From: Candidatus Sungiibacteriota bacterium
Lineage (GTDB): Bacteria > Patescibacteria > Paceibacteria > Sungbacterales > SURF-37
Length of the DNA: 64,000 nt
NCBI GenBank assembly: GCA_016186145.1
Contig: JACPMF010000007.1
Span: forward strand, 69,580-133,579
Reading direction: 5' to 3'
Shown: positions 33,363 through 42,356 of the stretch, in pieces
How the letters are laid out: every line of letters begins with the position of its first letter
How positions within the stretch are numbered: the first letter of the stretch is position 1
Made by a program: the position numbers and the translations under genes
The notes under the pieces: generated by a model
Database searches by the model: none
What the model was told of the DNA's origin: nothing
Seen by the model: only the letters and a program-made list of their open reading frames with translations

Positions 33363-33821
33363 TCAAGGGTATGGCTTAATCACAACCCTTCTTCCTTCTC
33401 CCTCTCCAATTGATTCGGTGGTTATGTCCGGGTATTCGGAAAGAACAGTATGGACTGTACGCCGCTCGAACGGAGACATTGGTTTTAAAACAATTTCTTT
33501 GCGATACAAACGAACCTTCTTCGCAACACGCTTTACCTCTTCCTTCAACTCCTCAAGACGGTGGAGACGGTATCCATTGATATCAACCAGAAACTTAACC
33601 CCCAACTCCCCGGTTTCTTTTTCGACAAGCCGTTTAATAAGATATTCAAACGCGAAAAGATTCTCCGCCCTGGAACCAATGAGAAGCCGGCCGTCCGGGG
33701 TCACAACATTAAAATAAGAGGAGACGTCTTCCGGACGTCCGCCCTCCTCGACGGCCGCCTCAATACCCGCCCTCTCTAAAACTTCTGCGATTTTTTTAGC
33801 GATAAGTTCCGTATGATTCAC
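33363..33821 (-). CDS. jag: KH-R3H RNA-binding protein Jag (KhpB)
   Basis: 152 residues starting at GTG 33821. The KH domain (about 30-80) holds VVTPDGRLLIGSRAENLFAFEYLIKRL. The R3H domain (about 95-150) has the signature SPFERRTVHTVLSEYPDITTESIGEGEGRRVVI (R...H...). The Jag N-terminal domain is replaced by a short helix. KhpB binds small RNAs and affects division and wall synthesis in Firmicutes. Downstream of yidC as in the conserved order rpmH-rnpA-yidD-yidC-jag. Confidence 0.93.
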   Translation of the reverse strand: MNHTELIAKKIAEVLERAGIEAAVEEGGRPEDVSSYFNVVTPDGRLLIGSRAENLFAFEYLIKRLVEKETGELGVKFLVDINGYRLHRLEELKEEVKRVAKKVRLYRKEIVLKPMSPFERRTVHTVLSEYPDITTESIGEGEGRRVVIKPYP

Positions 33822-33895
33822 TTCGTTGTAGAGCGAGAGCCGCGAGGTGGGCGTTGAGTTAGAAAAGAAGGGCTGGGAACTTGCTAATAGTTCAA

Positions 33896-34654
33896 CTAAC
33901 CGTTCTGCACCTGATTCTTAATCCCTGGCTCTTTAAACTTTTTTCTTAACCAAATTTGCTCCACTATAGCAAGGAGATTCATTATTGTCCAGTAGAGCGG
34001 CAAAGCCGCCGGCAACGAGAATGACCAGATAGTAATAAGTACCGGAAAAAAATACTTCATCTGCAACGAAAGAATTTTTGAAAGATCCGGCTCATGCGGT
34101 TTCGCGCTCCTTAGTGTCAGCGATTCCGGCTGCGGAACAAGGCGCGCCTGCAGAAATTGCGACGCGCCCGCGAGAAATCCAATGATGTAGTTTTTTTCGG
34201 TCAGGCTCACTATGCCAAACATGGTGGCGCTAAAAAATTCCGGTACTGCAACGACGGAGTAAAGCGCGGAAACATCTAGCGGCGAAAGCCCCCGCCAGAA
34301 TACATTGTAGAGCGCTATAAGAAGCGGGAGTTGGACAAGAATAGGCAGGCACCCGGAAAACGGATTCACTTTTTCTTGCGCATAAAGCTCCATAAGACGG
34401 CGCGCTTGTTCATCTTTCTTCTCTTTATACTTTTCCTGTATTTCCTTTATCTTCGGGCCAAGTGAGCGCATCGCCGCCTGGCTTTTAAACATCTTGGCTG
34501 TGGCCGGGAAAAGCAAGATCCGCACGAGAACGGTGAGAGAAATAATCGCAAGGCCAAGGTCCGGAAAGGGAAGAAGTGAATATATAAAAATAAGCCCGTT
34601 AAAGAGCGGACGGTATAATATTTCATGGTATGCGCTATAAAGCATCTCGGGCAT
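33896..34654 (-). CDS. yidC: Membrane protein insertase YidC
   Basis: 252 residues, a YidC of the short Gram-positive/CPR type without the large periplasmic domain. Five membrane helices; LGLAIISLTVLVRILLFP contains the conserved membrane-embedded arginine of the hydrophilic groove. EIQEKYKEKKDEQARRLMELY is the cytoplasmic helical hairpin C1, and NPFSGCLPILVQLPLLIALYNVFWR is the conserved NP..GCLP motif. It inserts and folds membrane proteins with or without SecYEG. Confidence 0.96.
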   Translation of the reverse strand: MPEMLYSAYHEILYRPLFNGLIFIYSLLPFPDLGLAIISLTVLVRILLFPATAKMFKSQAAMRSLGPKIKEIQEKYKEKKDEQARRLMELYAQEKVNPFSGCLPILVQLPLLIALYNVFWRGLSPLDVSALYSVVAVPEFFSATMFGIVSLTEKNYIIGFLAGASQFLQARLVPQPESLTLRSAKPHEPDLSKILSLQMKYFFPVLITIWSFSLPAALPLYWTIMNLLAIVEQIWLRKKFKEPGIKNQVQNG

Positions 34655-34690
34655 GTTCTAGATACGAATTTCAAAGCTCAAATGATAATA

Positions 34691-34770
34691 GAATCAGGAA
34701 TCAAGAATTAAGAATTATGAATACGAAGGGCGGTCTTTATTCCTAATTCATTATTCATGATTCATGATTC
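34691..34770 (-). repeat. Hairpin leader, family D copy 2 (overlaps the yidD 3' end)
   Basis: Read leftward: GAATCATGAATCATGAATAATG pairing with TTCTTAATTCTTGATTCCTG words across a GAC-rich loop. It lies between yidD and yidC, and the last four yidD codons (Met-Asn-His-Glu) plus its TAA stop are part of the repeat. Confidence 0.65.
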
Positions 34771-35008
34771 GATATTTCCCTTCCACCGGGTCATATCCTC
34801 CTCTAGAAAACGGGGTGCAGCGTATAACTCTGTAAAGCGACAACATGCTCCCTTGTATCAGTCCATATTGACTAACAGCTTGATGTGCGTATTCTGAACA
34901 AGAAGGAAAAAAACGACACCTGCCACCGAAGGATATAAACCAATCGCTGTGGTCGGAAGAAAATGTGCGCTGCCAAATTCGGATGAGTGTTAAAACAATG
35001 GTTGTCAT
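34751..35008 (-). CDS. yidD: Membrane protein insertion efficiency factor YidD
   Basis: 85 residues. ATG 35008 is taken because it overlaps the rnpA stop (ATGA), the usual coupling. The core motif CRFFPSCSEYAHQAVSQYG with LYRVIRCTPFSRGGYDPV is diagnostic (three conserved cysteines and the CxPxxxGGxDPV tail). An N-terminal amphipathic helix attaches it to the membrane. The C-terminal IMNHE and the stop codon are supplied by the family D repeat. Confidence 0.95.
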   Translation of the reverse strand: MTTIVLTLIRIWQRTFSSDHSDWFISFGGRCRFFPSCSEYAHQAVSQYGLIQGSMLSLYRVIRCTPFSRGGYDPVEGKYRIMNHE

Positions 35009-35352
35009 GATATAAGATTTGCTCTTACAAAAAGTTGCGCGAGAAGACAATAGAAGTTGCTTCTGGTAGCTTCCGTGGACGGCTTTCGGAAAATAACGGC
35101 AACATCATGCCCGCCCGCAATGACAGATTGATGTTTGCGGACCCATTCAGCGGCACGACGCCGGATCTTGTTCCGTAAAACACTCCTCTTCGCTATCTTT
35201 TTGGGCACGATAAAAACAAAACGGCTTCCTTTTTCTGTAGACCGCGCGAAGTACCGCATGGTAGCCAACTCATTTGAAACAATCCTGCCGCGGCGGACCG
35301 CCGCACCCACCTCAGAAGATGCCCGCAAACGGTTCACTCGAGGGAGAGCCAT
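35005..35352 (-). CDS. rnpA: Ribonuclease P protein component
   Basis: 115 residues from ATG 35352; the frame stays open upstream through the rpmH coding region in another frame, so longer starts are rejected. MALPRVNRLRASSEV is the typical RnpA opening. SRFVFIVPKKIAKRSVLRNKIRRRAAEWVRKH contains the RNR motif that binds P RNA and the 5' leader of pre-tRNA. Of special interest here because it would process the nested tRNA precursors. It follows rpmH by 34 bases. Confidence 0.95.
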   Translation of the reverse strand: MALPRVNRLRASSEVGAAVRRGRIVSNELATMRYFARSTEKGSRFVFIVPKKIAKRSVLRNKIRRRAAEWVRKHQSVIAGGHDVAVIFRKPSTEATRSNFYCLLAQLFVRANLIS

Positions 35353-35386
35353 AAGAGTCAAATAACCAATTACCGTTTGCCGGTAA

Positions 35387-35524
35387 TTAAGAAACGGCAA
35401 GACGCGCTCTCCTTTTCTTTCTGCGGCGGGTAAGGACCCTCCGCCCTCCTGCGGTGCGGGATCGCACCAAAAAACCATGGGTGCGCTTCCGTTTTCTTTT
35501 TTTGGGCTGATAGGTAACCGACAT
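35387..35524 (-). CDS. rpmH: 50S ribosomal protein L34
   Basis: A 45-codon gene. The product opens SVTYQPKKRKRKRTHGF and continues LVRSRTAGGRRVLTRRRKK, the invariant L34 pattern (YQPK...R.R.HGF..R..T..GR.VL..RR.K.R..L). It lies in the universal position between dnaA and rnpA and is divergent from dnaA. No clear ribosome site; AT-rich sequence (ATTTAAAAT) lies directly before the ATG. Confidence 0.97.
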   Translation of the reverse strand: MSVTYQPKKRKRKRTHGFLVRSRTAGGRRVLTRRRKKRRARLAVS

Positions 35525-35786
35525 ATTTTAAATACTACCGTAAACAGTGAACGATGAACAGGGAACAAGACCTACCAACACGCAGTAGTCCACCGCCTCC
35601 TTTTTTCGTTTACTGATTCTCGCAATTAACAACATATAAACAGTTTGTTCAGAAAAGGAAGGTTTTCTTATTGTGGTTTGTTTAACGATAGTATTGGTAT
35701 ACTTGATAACAGAGCGTCAAGACTGACGACGGAGAAATAATTACAAGTCTTGGTTCTAAAATAAATCCATATAAACAGGAGGCACT

Positions 35787-37157
35787 ATGGATTACCGCGA
35801 ACTTTGGAAAGCAGCGCTTGGGGAAATAGAACTTGCGATCCCAAGACCGAGTTTTATTACATGGTTCAAAGAAACGGCTGTTTTTGAGATTTCTGATGGA
35901 ATCGTAACAATATCGGTCCCAAACGGTTTTGCAAAGGAGTGGTTGCAATCGAAATACAACAAATTCATTATCCGTGCCTTGAGAAATGTGGCGGACGATA
36001 GTGTCCGAGATGTTGCTTTTGTGGTTGGAAGGGCCTCGGTAGACGGAACCGGTGTAAAAACCAAGGAGCGTCAGAAAGTAAGGCTTATCCCAACCGTAAG
36101 CGATGAAATGCAGCTAAAAGATCTGCATATTGACCCGGAAACCGGCCTTAACCCGCGCTATACATTTGAAAACTTTATCGTCGGGTCTTTCAACGAACTC
36201 GCGCATGGTGCTGCGCGCGCCGTTGTCCAAAACCTCGGTTCGGCCTATAACCCCCTTTTTATCTTCGGGGGTGTTGGTTTGGGAAAAACCCACCTCATAC
36301 AGGCAATAGGAAACGAGATTGCCGGGAGCCACGGCGCAAAAGTCAGATATGTTACATCCGAAAAATATATGGGGGAGATCGTCGAGGCGCTTTCAAACCA
36401 GACAATCAATCAGCTGAAGGAACGCTACCGGAAAGTCGACCTTCTCATTATGGACGACATCCAATTCATCGCAAGAACAGAGAAAATGCAGGAAGAATTC
36501 TTCCATACATTCAACGTCCTATACCAGCAAAATAAACAAATTGTAATATCCTCCGACCGTCCGCCGTCCGCAATCCCGACGTTAGAGAACCGCCTCCGCT
36601 CGCGTTTTGAAGGAGGGTGTCTTATTGACGTTGGGGAGCCGGATCTTGAAACACGCCTGACCATACTAAAAGCAAAAGCCGGTGAAAAAGGGATTGCCCT
36701 TCCGGAAGACGTATTTCTTCACATTGCGTCGGTCATCAAAAATAACATCCGGGAGCTTGAAGGGGCCCTTACCCGTCTCGCGCTCAGCGCCCGGACATCT
36801 TCCGCAACACCAACCCTCGAAGAGACAAAGAAAATACTCGAACAAGTAGCCCAAGCGCCAAAAAAATTCACTTCTCCTAAAAAAGTAATCAAGGTTGTCG
36901 CCGACTTCTACGAGATCATGGAAAAAGATCTCGTCAACCCAAGTAGAAGAAAAGAAATCGTGAAACCGCGCCAAATTGCGATGTATATTCTCCGTGAGGA
37001 GCTAAAGTGCTCATACCCTTTCATTGGTGAAAAACTCGGAAAAAAAGACCACACGACAGCAATCCACGCGTGCAAAAAAATAGACGGGGAACTAAAAACA
37101 GACCTCGATTTACAAAACTCGATAAAACTAATCAAAGAAAAAATCTACTCCGTCTAA
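35787..37157 (+). CDS. dnaA: Chromosomal replication initiator DnaA
   Basis: 456 residues with all four domains: an N-terminal interaction domain (WKAALGEIELAIPRPSFITWFKETAV), a short linker, the AAA+ domain with Walker A GGVGLGKTHLIQAIG (about 155-169), Walker B LLIMDDIQFIA and sensor SSDRPPSAI, and the C-terminal helix-turn-helix with KKDHTTAIHACKKI, the DnaA signature that reads the DnaA box. It has a standard ribosome site (AGGAGG 6 bases before ATG), unlike most neighbours. Confidence 0.98.
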   Translation: MDYRELWKAALGEIELAIPRPSFITWFKETAVFEISDGIVTISVPNGFAKEWLQSKYNKFIIRALRNVADDSVRDVAFVVGRASVDGTGVKTKERQKVRLIPTVSDEMQLKDLHIDPETGLNPRYTFENFIVGSFNELAHGAARAVVQNLGSAYNPLFIFGGVGLGKTHLIQAIGNEIAGSHGAKVRYVTSEKYMGEIVEALSNQTINQLKERYRKVDLLIMDDIQFIARTEKMQEEFFHTFNVLYQQNKQIVISSDRPPSAIPTLENRLRSRFEGGCLIDVGEPDLETRLTILKAKAGEKGIALPEDVFLHIASVIKNNIRELEGALTRLALSARTSSATPTLEETKKILEQVAQAPKKFTSPKKVIKVVADFYEIMEKDLVNPSRRKEIVKPRQIAMYILREELKCSYPFIGEKLGKKDHTTAIHACKKIDGELKTDLDLQNSIKLIKEKIYSV

Positions 37158-37419
37158 CAAGCTGTTCAATAAGGTGTGGGCGTACTTGTGTGTTTCTTTG
37201 TTAATAACTAGATGCGTATCGTGTTGAAAAAAAATGCTTTTTTTGTTTTTTAAAAAGATATGTTTTTTGTCCGCGCTATTTCCCAAGAATCTCCACATCT
37301 TTTCCATAAAGAGAAAATAAAAAATATTTCCTTAAAGCGCCGTACTACAACGTTATCCACCAGTTTTTCTTTCTAATAACAATAATAAATTTAAATTAAA
37401 TATATTATTATAGTTACCT
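37158..37419. other. Probable replication origin region (dnaA-dnaN spacer)
   Basis: A 262-base AT-rich spacer between dnaA and dnaN with a DnaA-box match TTATCCACC (37353-37361), weaker TCCACA-type sites, A/T tracts (GAAAAAAAATGC, TTTTTTGTTTTTTAAAAAG) and an AT-only stretch (TTTAAATTAAATATATTATT) before dnaN that could be the unwinding element. The composition of the + strand also appears to change here (more C/A to the left, more G/T to the right). The origin could alternatively lie in the 262 bases upstream of dnaA (35525-35786), where I see no DnaA box. Confidence 0.55.
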
Positions 37420-38517
37420 ATGAAAATAATCTGTACGAGAAACAACCTTCGCAATACCTTCCAGCTCGTAGAGCGTTTTACCGGAAAGAGCCTTACCCTT
37501 CCTATTCTTGGTAGTATATTTTTTGAGGCCGACGAGAAAAAAATACGGTGCGTGGCGACAAACCTTGAGGTTGGTATTGAGGTTGTTATGCCCGGGAAGG
37601 TTATCAGAGGCGGATCCGTTGCCATACCCGGAAGAATCGCGAACACTCTTGTTCAGTCCTTGGACGAGGAGAATGTTTTATTAGAAGAAAAAGACGGAGC
37701 GATCACTATAAAAACGGACTCTTCAAGTTTTACTCTTCAGGGGTTGTCTCCAAAGGATTTCCCGCCGCTTCCAAAGATCAAAAGGGAGCACGAATTCAGT
37801 ATTCCAGCTAACATTCTTAAGAAAGGGCTTGTCCAGGTTCTTCCCGCCGTGTCTGTTTCTGACTTTAAGCCGGAGCTTTCTGGGGTTTATTTGAAGCGTG
37901 ATGCGCGGGCGGTTACACTCGCCGCCACCGACTCTTTTCGTCTTGCTGAAAAACTTTTTCAGTTGCAAACACCCGGCGATGCTGTTTCTTGCATAATCCC
38001 TTGGAAGACATGCCAGGAGTTATCAAGGATACTTCCGGAGGACGGAGAGGAATATGTTACCGTTCGCCAAGGAGAGAACCAGGTTATGTTTGATTTTTCA
38101 GAGGTTCATATGGTGTCGCGTCTTATCGACGGAACATACCCTGACTATGTGTCGATCATCCCTAAAGATTTTTCTTCTCATCTCGCTGTTCCGAGGGAAG
38201 ATCTTGTAAAAAGGGTGAGAGCGGCAAGCGTTCTCTCGTCGAAACTGAACGATATCGTGTTGAGCTCGTCCGAGGACGAGGTGTTTATTGAAACCGCGAA
38301 CTCTGAGTTAGGAAAGAGCCGTATTCGGCTTTTGACCAAGGGAAGAGGAAAGGAAACAAAAGTTTCGTTCAACTTTCGTTACCTTTCAGACGGGCTTGAG
38401 GCAATAGACGGGGAAGAAGCGCTTATTTCGTTGAATGGCGACTCGTCACCGGCGCTCGTTTCCAGTTCCCAGGACCAGTCCTTCAGGTATATCCTTATGC
38501 CGATCCGGAGCGTCTGA
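37420..38517 (+). CDS. dnaN: DNA polymerase III beta subunit (sliding clamp)
   Basis: 365 residues of the expected three-domain length. KIICTRNNLRNTFQLVERFTGKSLTLPILGSIFFEA opens domain I. LSGVYLKRDARAVTLAATDSFRLAEK is the conserved domain II segment (ATDS/THRLA). The C-terminus SQDQSFRYILMPIRSV matches the clamp end (YVLMPIR). A TATTATAG-type AT box lies about 9 bases before the ATG and no ribosome site is seen, so a short or leaderless leader is possible. Confidence 0.97.
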   Translation: MKIICTRNNLRNTFQLVERFTGKSLTLPILGSIFFEADEKKIRCVATNLEVGIEVVMPGKVIRGGSVAIPGRIANTLVQSLDEENVLLEEKDGAITIKTDSSSFTLQGLSPKDFPPLPKIKREHEFSIPANILKKGLVQVLPAVSVSDFKPELSGVYLKRDARAVTLAATDSFRLAEKLFQLQTPGDAVSCIIPWKTCQELSRILPEDGEEYVTVRQGENQVMFDFSEVHMVSRLIDGTYPDYVSIIPKDFSSHLAVPREDLVKRVRAASVLSSKLNDIVLSSSEDEVFIETANSELGKSRIRLLTKGRGKETKVSFNFRYLSDGLEAIDGEEALISLNGDSSPALVSSSQDQSFRYILMPIRSV

Positions 38518-38547
38518 TTTTTGTTGTTGGTTGTTTGTCGGCGGTTG

Positions 38548-41076
38548 TTAATTTGGTGCGGCCGGTTGGTTAAATGGAATAACCGTCTCGCCGACGTTAC
38601 CTACATTGTCGTATGCTTTAACAACAATATTTGGCAGTACCTCGCCAAGCGCCGTTTTTTCTACCGTGAAAGATACGATGCCGGAGGTATCCGGCTTTGT
38701 TGAGGCAAGAAGAGAGTCAAGAATAATTGCGTTGACTTCTTTTATCGGATAGTTTCCGGAAACAGAAAGAGTAAAACGGTATTGTTCTCCTTCGTCAGCA
38801 AGGCCGGCAAGCTGTATTTTGGGTTTGTTTTTTTCGGTGTGAATGTCGTCATATTCTGTTGGGGCCTGTATCGCAGGGCGCGCTACGAAGCCAGACGTCT
38901 TCAACCATTGTTGAAACGAGCGTTCCCAGTTTACAAGTTGCGGGTCTTGCATTGGGTTTCCCGGTGGCGTACCAAGCGGGTCGTTTCGGTCAATCCAAAA
39001 AAGCGGGTCGTGCGGCTCTCCGTACGCAACCTCGACGATCGTATCTTCCGGGGTAAGGGCGGTCGCGAGTTTTCCTGAAATGCGGTCGATGCGAAACACT
39101 GCCCCGCCCTGCCAAAGGCCGTTTATGACCGGTTTTGGCGATTTTTTGTAGTCGGGCTTTGTAAAAAACTCCGGGAGCGTATCTTTGAGCGCAAACCGCA
39201 TGAATTTGTTCCACATGGGTGCTGCAGCAAGAACGCCGGATCCTTTTTGTTGGATGGACTCCGGGTAGTTATTTCCTGCCCATACGCCGACTACGAGGGA
39301 CGGTGTGTAGCCCACTGTCCATGCGTCTCGGTATTCCTGCGTCGTTCCGGTTTTTGCGGCGGCTTGCCGGTCGGGAAGCCAGAGCGATCCCCGTGGTTGG
39401 AATATCCCAACTCGTGCGTCGTCGTCGGAAAGAACGTCATTTACGATTCGCGCGGCCTCGGTGTCGAAAACTTGCCGCGGCTCGGTTTTTGTCTCTTCTA
39501 AAACACGTCCTTCCGCCTCAACCTTGAGGATTGCGCGGTGTGGGGCAAGAAGGCCATCGGTTGCGAGCGCTCCATATGCCGATGTCATTTCAAGGAGTCG
39601 TACCTCCGCCCCGCCTAAAACCAACGAAAGTCCGAATCGTGAGCGGTCTTTTAGGGTGGTAATTCCGGCCTGTTCGGCGTTTTGAATAGAGCCTTCGATG
39701 CCTGCAAGATACAATGTTTTAACTGATGGAACGTTTAGTGACTGGGCAAGGGCCTTGCGGAGTGTTACCGGACCACGGAATGTTTCATCGTAGTTTCCCG
39801 GGTGGTAACAGTCTTCTGTTTTCACGCGCGGATCTTGTGGTCCACCGTCTAAGGAACAGAGCGGATTGAATTCGGTGGGAATGTCGAAAAGCATGGTTTC
39901 CGGTGTGTACCCCTTTTTGAACGCGGTTAGGTAGATAAACGGCTTGAACGCAGAACCCGGCTGGCGAAGGCTTGTTGCGACATTGACCTTCGGATCAAAA
40001 AAACAATTAATCCCGGGAGCGCAGCCGGCGGGGAGCGGTTCTGCCTGGTACCAGTCGCGAGAGCCGACCATTACGAGGATGTCCCCGGTTTTGGGGTCTA
40101 CTGCAGTGAGCGCCGCGTTGTATGCCTTGATCGCCTTCTCATTGAATTCCGCTCCTTCCTTTATAATTTTTTCCGCTTCTTCTTGCAGCCGCCAATCAAG
40201 CGTCGTGCGAATCACGAGCCCGCCCTCCTCAAGCGCCTCTTCCCCGTACTTCTCAGCCAAAAGTTCTTTCACGTACATTACGAAGTGAGGGGCGCGAATA
40301 CCCGTAGCACCGACCCGGATGTTTATTTTTTCCTTCTTTGCTTCTTCGGCCGCGTTCTCGGTGAGGTAGCCAAACTCGGCCATTTTAGCAAGGGCCCCGT
40401 TTTTACGCTCCATGAGCTCGTTGGTGTGGTTTAAATAGTATGTTGGGGCCTTCGGGAGTGCGGCGAGGGTGGCGGCTTGGGCAATGCTGAGATTTGGCGT
40501 TGAGGTGCCGAAATACGTTTGGCTTGCCGCTTCAATGCCATATGCGTTTGATCCGTACGGAATCTGGTTCAAATAAAGGTGGAGAATCTCATTTTTTGAG
40601 TAGCGTGATTCAAGAAGGATGGCAAGAAGCGCTTCTTTTATTTTTCTCTGTATCGTTCGCTCGCGGCCGAGTATGGAGTTTTTGATAAGCTGTTGCGTTA
40701 TGGTTGAACCGCCCTGCCGGAAGTTTCTGGAAAATATGTCGACAACGAAGGCGCGGGTAATACCGCGGAAATCGATGCCCCCGTGTTTATAAAAACCGGA
40801 GTCTTCAAGGACGATCGTTGCGTTTTTTACCGCTGGCGGTATCGATTCGAAGGGTATTATCGTTCGTTTTTCTTCTCCATGAATTTCGTAAAGGAGTACT
40901 TCCCCGGTTCTGTCGTAGATCCTTGTTGATTCCGCAACCTTCCGTTCCTCAAATTTTGCGGGATTGGGCAGGTCGCGGAGGAGTAATGCGAGCGCAATAG
41001 CTCCAAAGACCGTGCCGACGGCAAGGAGGGAAAGGAAAAGGACGGCTGTTCGGCGGGCAAAATTTTTCTTGCGCAT
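38548..41076 (-). CDS. Penicillin-binding protein 1A-type bifunctional peptidoglycan synthase
   Basis: About 842 residues from ATG 41076, which precedes the membrane anchor (TAVLFLSLLAVGTVFGAIAL); the frame is open to 41145. The glycosyltransferase domain has EDSGFYKHGGIDFRG, GGSTITQQLIKN and RKIKEALLAILLE. The transpeptidase domain has the catalytic SxxK in RQPGSAFKPFIY, SxN as SLN in AQSLNVPSVK, and KTG in AAKTGTTQEYRDAW. Complete and probably active. The C-terminal 120 residues form a beta-rich extension after the catalytic domain. Divergent from tyrS. Confidence 0.95.
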   Translation of the reverse strand: MRKKNFARRTAVLFLSLLAVGTVFGAIALALLLRDLPNPAKFEERKVAESTRIYDRTGEVLLYEIHGEEKRTIIPFESIPPAVKNATIVLEDSGFYKHGGIDFRGITRAFVVDIFSRNFRQGGSTITQQLIKNSILGRERTIQRKIKEALLAILLESRYSKNEILHLYLNQIPYGSNAYGIEAASQTYFGTSTPNLSIAQAATLAALPKAPTYYLNHTNELMERKNGALAKMAEFGYLTENAAEEAKKEKINIRVGATGIRAPHFVMYVKELLAEKYGEEALEEGGLVIRTTLDWRLQEEAEKIIKEGAEFNEKAIKAYNAALTAVDPKTGDILVMVGSRDWYQAEPLPAGCAPGINCFFDPKVNVATSLRQPGSAFKPFIYLTAFKKGYTPETMLFDIPTEFNPLCSLDGGPQDPRVKTEDCYHPGNYDETFRGPVTLRKALAQSLNVPSVKTLYLAGIEGSIQNAEQAGITTLKDRSRFGLSLVLGGAEVRLLEMTSAYGALATDGLLAPHRAILKVEAEGRVLEETKTEPRQVFDTEAARIVNDVLSDDDARVGIFQPRGSLWLPDRQAAAKTGTTQEYRDAWTVGYTPSLVVGVWAGNNYPESIQQKGSGVLAAAPMWNKFMRFALKDTLPEFFTKPDYKKSPKPVINGLWQGGAVFRIDRISGKLATALTPEDTIVEVAYGEPHDPLFWIDRNDPLGTPPGNPMQDPQLVNWERSFQQWLKTSGFVARPAIQAPTEYDDIHTEKNKPKIQLAGLADEGEQYRFTLSVSGNYPIKEVNAIILDSLLASTKPDTSGIVSFTVEKTALGEVLPNIVVKAYDNVGNVGETVIPFNQPAAPN

Positions 41077-41118
41077 GCTCGAAATATACTGGTTTATTGC
41101 GGAATCTGCAACGGAGAG

Positions 41119-41146
41119 TTGCGAAAAAGCAGTAGCACCGTACAAT
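41119..41146 (+). promoter_or_regulatory. Promoter of tyrS, predicted leaderless
   Basis: TTGCGA, 16 bases, TACAAT, then 7 bases to ATG 41154. The earlier ATG (41145) overlaps the -10 box, so the second ATG is the likelier start. Confidence 0.45.
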
Positions 41147-41153
41147 GAAAAAC

Positions 41154-42353
41154 ATGGAATCGAAAGTTGATAAAAAAGCGGCTGGCCGGATACTGACGGA
41201 GCGGGTCGAGGATGTTATTGAGCGCGAATCGCTTCAGAAGAAGCTCTTTTCCGGGAAAAGGCTCGTGGTAAAACTTGGAGCAGACCCATCCCGTCCTGAC
41301 TTACATTTGGGTCATGCGTTGGTGCTCCGGAAGTTGAGAGAGTTTCAAGATCTCGGCCATAGGGCGGTTTTTATCATTGGTGATTTTACCGCAATGATCG
41401 GCGACCCTTCAGGAAAGGCCGATAGCCGCGAGCCGCTGACCCGTGAAGAAGCGCGCGCAAACGCGGAGACTTATTTTGATCAGGTCGGGAAGATTGTTGA
41501 TCTGGAAAAAGCGGAGGTCCGCTATAACAGCGAGTGGTTTTCAAAAATGGACCTTGCCGCGTTTTTGCCGATTGCGGCGAATTTTTCATTGCGGCGGATA
41601 ATGGATCGCGAGGATTTTCAAAAAAGAATCAGGGCTGGCGGGGAGGTTGGTCTCCACGAGGGGTTTTATCAGGTATTTCAGGCGTATGATTCAGTCGTGG
41701 TGAAAGCCGACGTGGAGCTTGGCGGTCGGGATCAGCTGGTAAATATGCTTGCCGGGCGCGAGCTCCAAAAGAAAGTCGGCCAGCCGCCACAGGATATAGT
41801 TATCGCGCCGCTTTTGGTTGGTCTTGACGGAAAACAGAAGATGTCAAAATCTCTCAAGAATTATATCGCTCTTACTGACAACCCGCGTGAAATGTTTGGG
41901 AAAGTTATGTCTGTTCCAGACTCGTTGATTTTCCAATACGCCGAACTTGCCGCTTTTTTTGATGAGAAAGGGCTCAAAGAGGCCGCATCACTTGTTAAGA
42001 AGGCGCCCTTAGCGGCAAAGCAAGATGTCGCTAGTCGTATTGTTGGGCTTTACTGGGGAGAAGGCGCGGCAACAGAGGCGAGGCGTGCGTTCGAAGCGCG
42101 ATTTAGCCGGCATGGGAAAGGGGGCGGCGCCTATGAAGAAAGGACGGGTTTCAGCGGGTTTTCAAATTTAAACGACGTAGTTTTGCTTCTCGGCGGCGCG
42201 CGTTCCAACTCTGAAGCGCGGCGGCTTATTTCGGGGGGGGCTGTTGAAGTTGACGGAGTTGTTATAAAAGACCCTAAAAACCGTATCGACTTTTCGAAGG
42301 CACATCGTTTCCGAATCGGCAAAAAAGGGTTCTTTAAAACCGTGCCGCAATAA
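41154..42353 (+). CDS. tyrS: Tyrosyl-tRNA synthetase
   Basis: 399 residues. A class I synthetase with the HIGH motif as HLGH (PSRPDLHLGHALVLRKL), GDFTAMIGDPSGK, the tyrosine-binding region GGRDQLVNMLAGRELQKK, and KMSKS intact in KQKMSKSLKNYI. The C-terminal S4 RNA-binding domain (LLGGARSNSEARRLISGGAVEVDGV) is present. It charges tRNA-Tyr. It is one of the few rightward genes in the right half and is followed by a terminator. Confidence 0.96.
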   Translation: MESKVDKKAAGRILTERVEDVIERESLQKKLFSGKRLVVKLGADPSRPDLHLGHALVLRKLREFQDLGHRAVFIIGDFTAMIGDPSGKADSREPLTREEARANAETYFDQVGKIVDLEKAEVRYNSEWFSKMDLAAFLPIAANFSLRRIMDREDFQKRIRAGGEVGLHEGFYQVFQAYDSVVVKADVELGGRDQLVNMLAGRELQKKVGQPPQDIVIAPLLVGLDGKQKMSKSLKNYIALTDNPREMFGKVMSVPDSLIFQYAELAAFFDEKGLKEAASLVKKAPLAAKQDVASRIVGLYWGEGAATEARRAFEARFSRHGKGGGAYEERTGFSGFSNLNDVVLLLGGARSNSEARRLISGGAVEVDGVVIKDPKNRIDFSKAHRFRIGKKGFFKTVPQ

Positions 42354-42356
42354 AAC

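Noticed and set aside
35353..35568. Longer start for rnpA
   Set aside because: This stretch encodes L34 (rpmH) in another frame, and RnpA proteins begin at the equivalent of ATG 35352.
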